From Candidatus Rifleibacteriota bacterium (GTDB lineage: Bacteria > UBP17 > UBA6191 > JACPRK01), in contig JACQZL010000239.1 in the NCBI GenBank assembly GCA_016213865.1, positions 1 to 9,168 on the forward strand: 9,168 nucleotides of DNA. Direction: 5' to 3'. A model generated the notes under the pieces. That model made no database searches, was not told the DNA's origin, and saw nothing but the letters and a program-made list of their open reading frames with translations. Positions 8,075-9,168 of this stretch are shown here, piece after piece. Made by a program: the position numbers and the translations under genes. The stretch's first letter is position 1. The number at the start of each line of letters is the position of its first letter.

Positions 8075-8133
8075 GGCCGAGATTTCACCAGGTCCGGATG
8101 GCCCGTTCCGTGCCCATCCCCAACGCTTGCAGA

Positions 8134-8139
8134 AAGGAG
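8134..8139 (+). promoter_or_regulatory. Strong Shine-Dalgarno that fixes a TTG start
   Basis: AAGGAG is followed by six bases and then TTG at 8146, and a signal peptide begins exactly there. An in-frame ATG at 8098 lacks such a site and would put a polar 16-residue extension before the signal peptide. Confidence 0.85.
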
Positions 8140-8145
8140 TCACCC

Positions 8146-8745
8146 TTGAAGCGTCTGAGCATCCTAGGTCTGGCCGTTCTTTGTCTGCTGACCCTGACGG
8201 GCAGCTTCGCACTTGCCCAGGAGGGCGCCAAGACGGCCGAGACCCCGACCGCCGAGGCCCCGAAAACCGAGGCGCCCGCCGCCGCTCCCGCGGCTCCCGC
8301 TCCGGCTCCCGAGACCGCTGCGCCCGCACAGGCCGCCGCGTCCGAAGTCAAGCCCGCGCCCGCCAAGCCCGCCAAGAAGGCGAAGAAGGCCAAGAAGCAC
8401 GTGAAGCGCTCGCCCAAGAAGGCGAAGAAGCTCGAGTGCCCCCCCGCCGGCAGCGAAGGCTACAGCGAGTACACCCCCTCGGCTGAGCCTCGCGAGCTGA
8501 CCAAAGAACCCGTCGAGGTCACTGGCCCCGTCGGCTACAAGTACACGCCCGAGACCTGCAAGTTCTGCAAGGGTCTCGCTCACATGGAGACCGCCTGCCC
8601 CTACTGCGGCCGCGTCCCCGTTGCCAAGGAAGGCGCAGCCAAGCCCGTCGTCCAGCGGGAGAAGCTGACCCCTGGCATGCAGAAGTTCATGGACAAGATT
8701 GATGAGCTTCGCAAGCAGCAGGGAAGCGCCCAGAGCACGCTGTAA
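8146..8745 (+). CDS. Exported Ala/Pro/Lys-rich protein with zinc-ribbon-like motif
   Basis: I do not recognise a named family. The 199-residue product starts at TTG with a clear Sec signal peptide: MKR, a hydrophobic core at about 5-19, and FALA|QEG cleavage after residue 24. The mature part has three zones. Residues 25-72 are an Ala/Pro/Glu-rich, probably disordered linker. Residues 73-96 are strongly basic, with repeated KKAKKAKK-type sequence resembling histone H1 or AlgP tails. Residues 97-199 look more ordered, with C138-x2-C141-x9-C151-x2-C154 (CKFC...CPYCG), the spacing of a small zinc ribbon, then a charged helical end. The basic zone could bind nucleic acid, cell-wall polymers or other anions; the cysteine module could bind metal or form disulfides outside the cytoplasm. 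It has its own promoter and terminator and is divergent from the secretin. That the gene is real and exported is secure; its function is unknown. Confidence 0.85.
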   Translation: MKRLSILGLAVLCLLTLTGSFALAQEGAKTAETPTAEAPKTEAPAAAPAAPAPAPETAAPAQAAASEVKPAPAKPAKKAKKAKKHVKRSPKKAKKLECPPAGSEGYSEYTPSAEPRELTKEPVEVTGPVGYKYTPETCKFCKGLAHMETACPYCGRVPVAKEGAAKPVVQREKLTPGMQKFMDKIDELRKQQGSAQSTL

Positions 8746-8792
8746 GCCCTAGGGCAGCGATCCGACAAGTCGGCGCGCCCCCACGCGGCGCC

Positions 8793-8815
8793 GGCCGGGT
8801 GGCACGGACCCGGCC
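8793..8815 (+). other. GC-rich hairpin in the 3' region, no U-tract
   Basis: GGCCGGGT (8793-8800) pairs perfectly with ACCCGGCC (8808-8815) around a 7-base loop. No T-run follows, so it is not a classical terminator by itself; it may stabilise the 3' end ahead of the terminator at 8833. Confidence 0.5.
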
Positions 8816-8832
8816 ACAAGCGGACTCCCGTT

Positions 8833-8884
8833 CCACCGGTCGCATGCGGCAGTGATGCCGGTGCGACCGGTGGTTCTTCATTTT
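8833..8884 (+). terminator. Intrinsic terminator after the zinc-ribbon protein gene
   Basis: CCACCGGTCGCA (8833-8844) is perfectly complementary to TGCGACCGGTGG (8862-8873). Inside it, CGGCA/TGCCG (8847-8851, 8856-8860) closes a GTGA tetraloop of GNRA type. The stem is followed at once by TTCTTCATTTT. Stem, loop and T-rich tail all fit a Rho-independent terminator about 90 bases after the stop at 8745. Confidence 0.85.
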
Positions 8885-8969
8885 CGGGACTCGTTCAGCG
8901 CCCAGCGGCAGTCGCCGCTCCCGGTCGGGAGCAACGCAGACATGTGGGAGGCCGCACCGCTGCGATGGG

Positions 8970-9036
8970 GTTCGTGCAGTCCTTCGTGCCTTGGGGTCTT
9001 GGTGGTTCATCTTCCCCATGCTCCGTCGTCGCTCCC
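8970..9036 (+). repeat. Dispersed intergenic repeat, copy C
   Basis: This 67-base segment aligns without gaps to 71-137. The first 37 bases differ at one position, and the remainder is about 60 percent identical by eye. Like copy A it lies just upstream of a plus-strand gene and in the same orientation relative to it. The inverted left arm seen beside copy A is not evident here. Confidence 0.85.
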
Positions 9037-9052
9037 CCCGGCCCCCTGACTC

Positions 9053-9082
9053 CTGCCCATGATCTCAGCTCTGTGCTAACAT
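9053..9082 (+). promoter_or_regulatory. Possible promoter for the gene starting at 9150
   Basis: TAACAT (9077-9082) is preceded by TGC, giving an extended -10 pattern. The only -35 candidate, CTGCCC (9053-9058, 18-base spacer), is poor. It is a weak call supported mainly by position. Confidence 0.3.
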
Positions 9083-9106
9083 CTGACCGCCGCCAGCCGT
9101 GGTCCG

Positions 9107-9122
9107 GGCCGGATCGCCGGCC
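9107..9122 (+). other. Leader hairpin before the partial gene
   Basis: GGCCGG and CCGGCC form a perfect 6-bp stem around an ATCG loop, ending 14 bases before the Shine-Dalgarno at 9137. It could be a 5' leader structure; it is short enough to be chance in this base composition. Confidence 0.3.
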
Positions 9123-9149
9123 GTGACAACTCCAAGAAGGACGAACCCA

Positions 9150-9168
9150 ATGAGTCGTGAGGAACGCA
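9150..9168 (+). CDS. Start of a further gene, truncated by the window end
   Basis: AAGGA at 9137-9141 is followed eight bases later by ATG at 9150. The open frame continues for six codons (MSREER) to the window edge. Position after a terminator, a possible promoter and a ribosome-binding site supports a real start. Six residues are too few to suggest a product. Confidence 0.6.

Noticed and set aside
7832..8329. Minus-strand open frame over the divergent promoter region and the zinc-ribbon gene
   Set aside because: It covers the promoter and signal-peptide region of a well-supported gene and is Arg/Pro/Ser-rich with no domain.
8762..8773. CCGACAAGTCGG near-palindrome
   Set aside because: Five-bp arms with a two-base centre are too short to call an operator without further copies.

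Overview
This is a GC-rich (roughly two-thirds G+C by eye) bacterial chromosomal segment. It holds five complete protein genes and the first codons of a sixth. The gene content fits a Gram-negative-type (diderm) bacterium: there is an outer-membrane secretin and two Sec-exported proteins. The long secretin with a proline-rich N-terminus, the Ala/Pro/Lys-rich exported protein, the TTG start and the interspersed CTTCGTG-type intergenic repeats made me think of Planctomycetota. That placement is an impression from memory; Acidobacteriota, Gemmatimonadota or Myxococcota cannot be excluded.

Layout. Bases 1-197 are intergenic, filled by an imperfect inverted repeat belonging to a dispersed repeat family. 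Bases 198-3008 (+) encode a full-length excinuclease ABC subunit A (uvrA). A perfect 26-bp tandem duplication covers its stop codon. Bases 3125-4066 (+) encode an exported endonuclease/exonuclease/phosphatase-fold protein. Bases 4171-4818 (+) encode a HAD hydrolase of the phosphoglycolate phosphatase type. Directly after its stop lies a 15-bp tandem array of G-runs (4819-4883). Bases 4938-7820 (-) encode a large GspD-type secretin that converges on the HAD gene. A divergent intergenic region (7821-8145) carries a good sigma70-like promoter for the next gene. Bases 8146-8745 (+, TTG start) encode a small exported protein with a polycationic stretch and a four-cysteine zinc-ribbon-like motif. 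Bases 8746-9149 are noncoding and hold a hairpin, a convincing intrinsic terminator, a second good copy of the dispersed repeat and a leader hairpin. A new gene starts at 9150 and runs off the window.

Functional links. uvrA, the exported EEP protein and the HAD gene are co-directional, with gaps of about 100 bp, so they could share a transcript, but their functions are not obviously connected. The secretin stands alone: no other type II secretion or type IV pilus gene is visible, so its inner-membrane partners must lie elsewhere. Its divergent neighbour is also an exported protein, which makes the pair worth testing as a unit.

I found no clear undescribed multi-gene system. The most interesting items are the unusual secretin architecture, the polycationic zinc-ribbon exported protein, the G-quadruplex-prone array between convergent genes, and the dispersed intergenic repeat.
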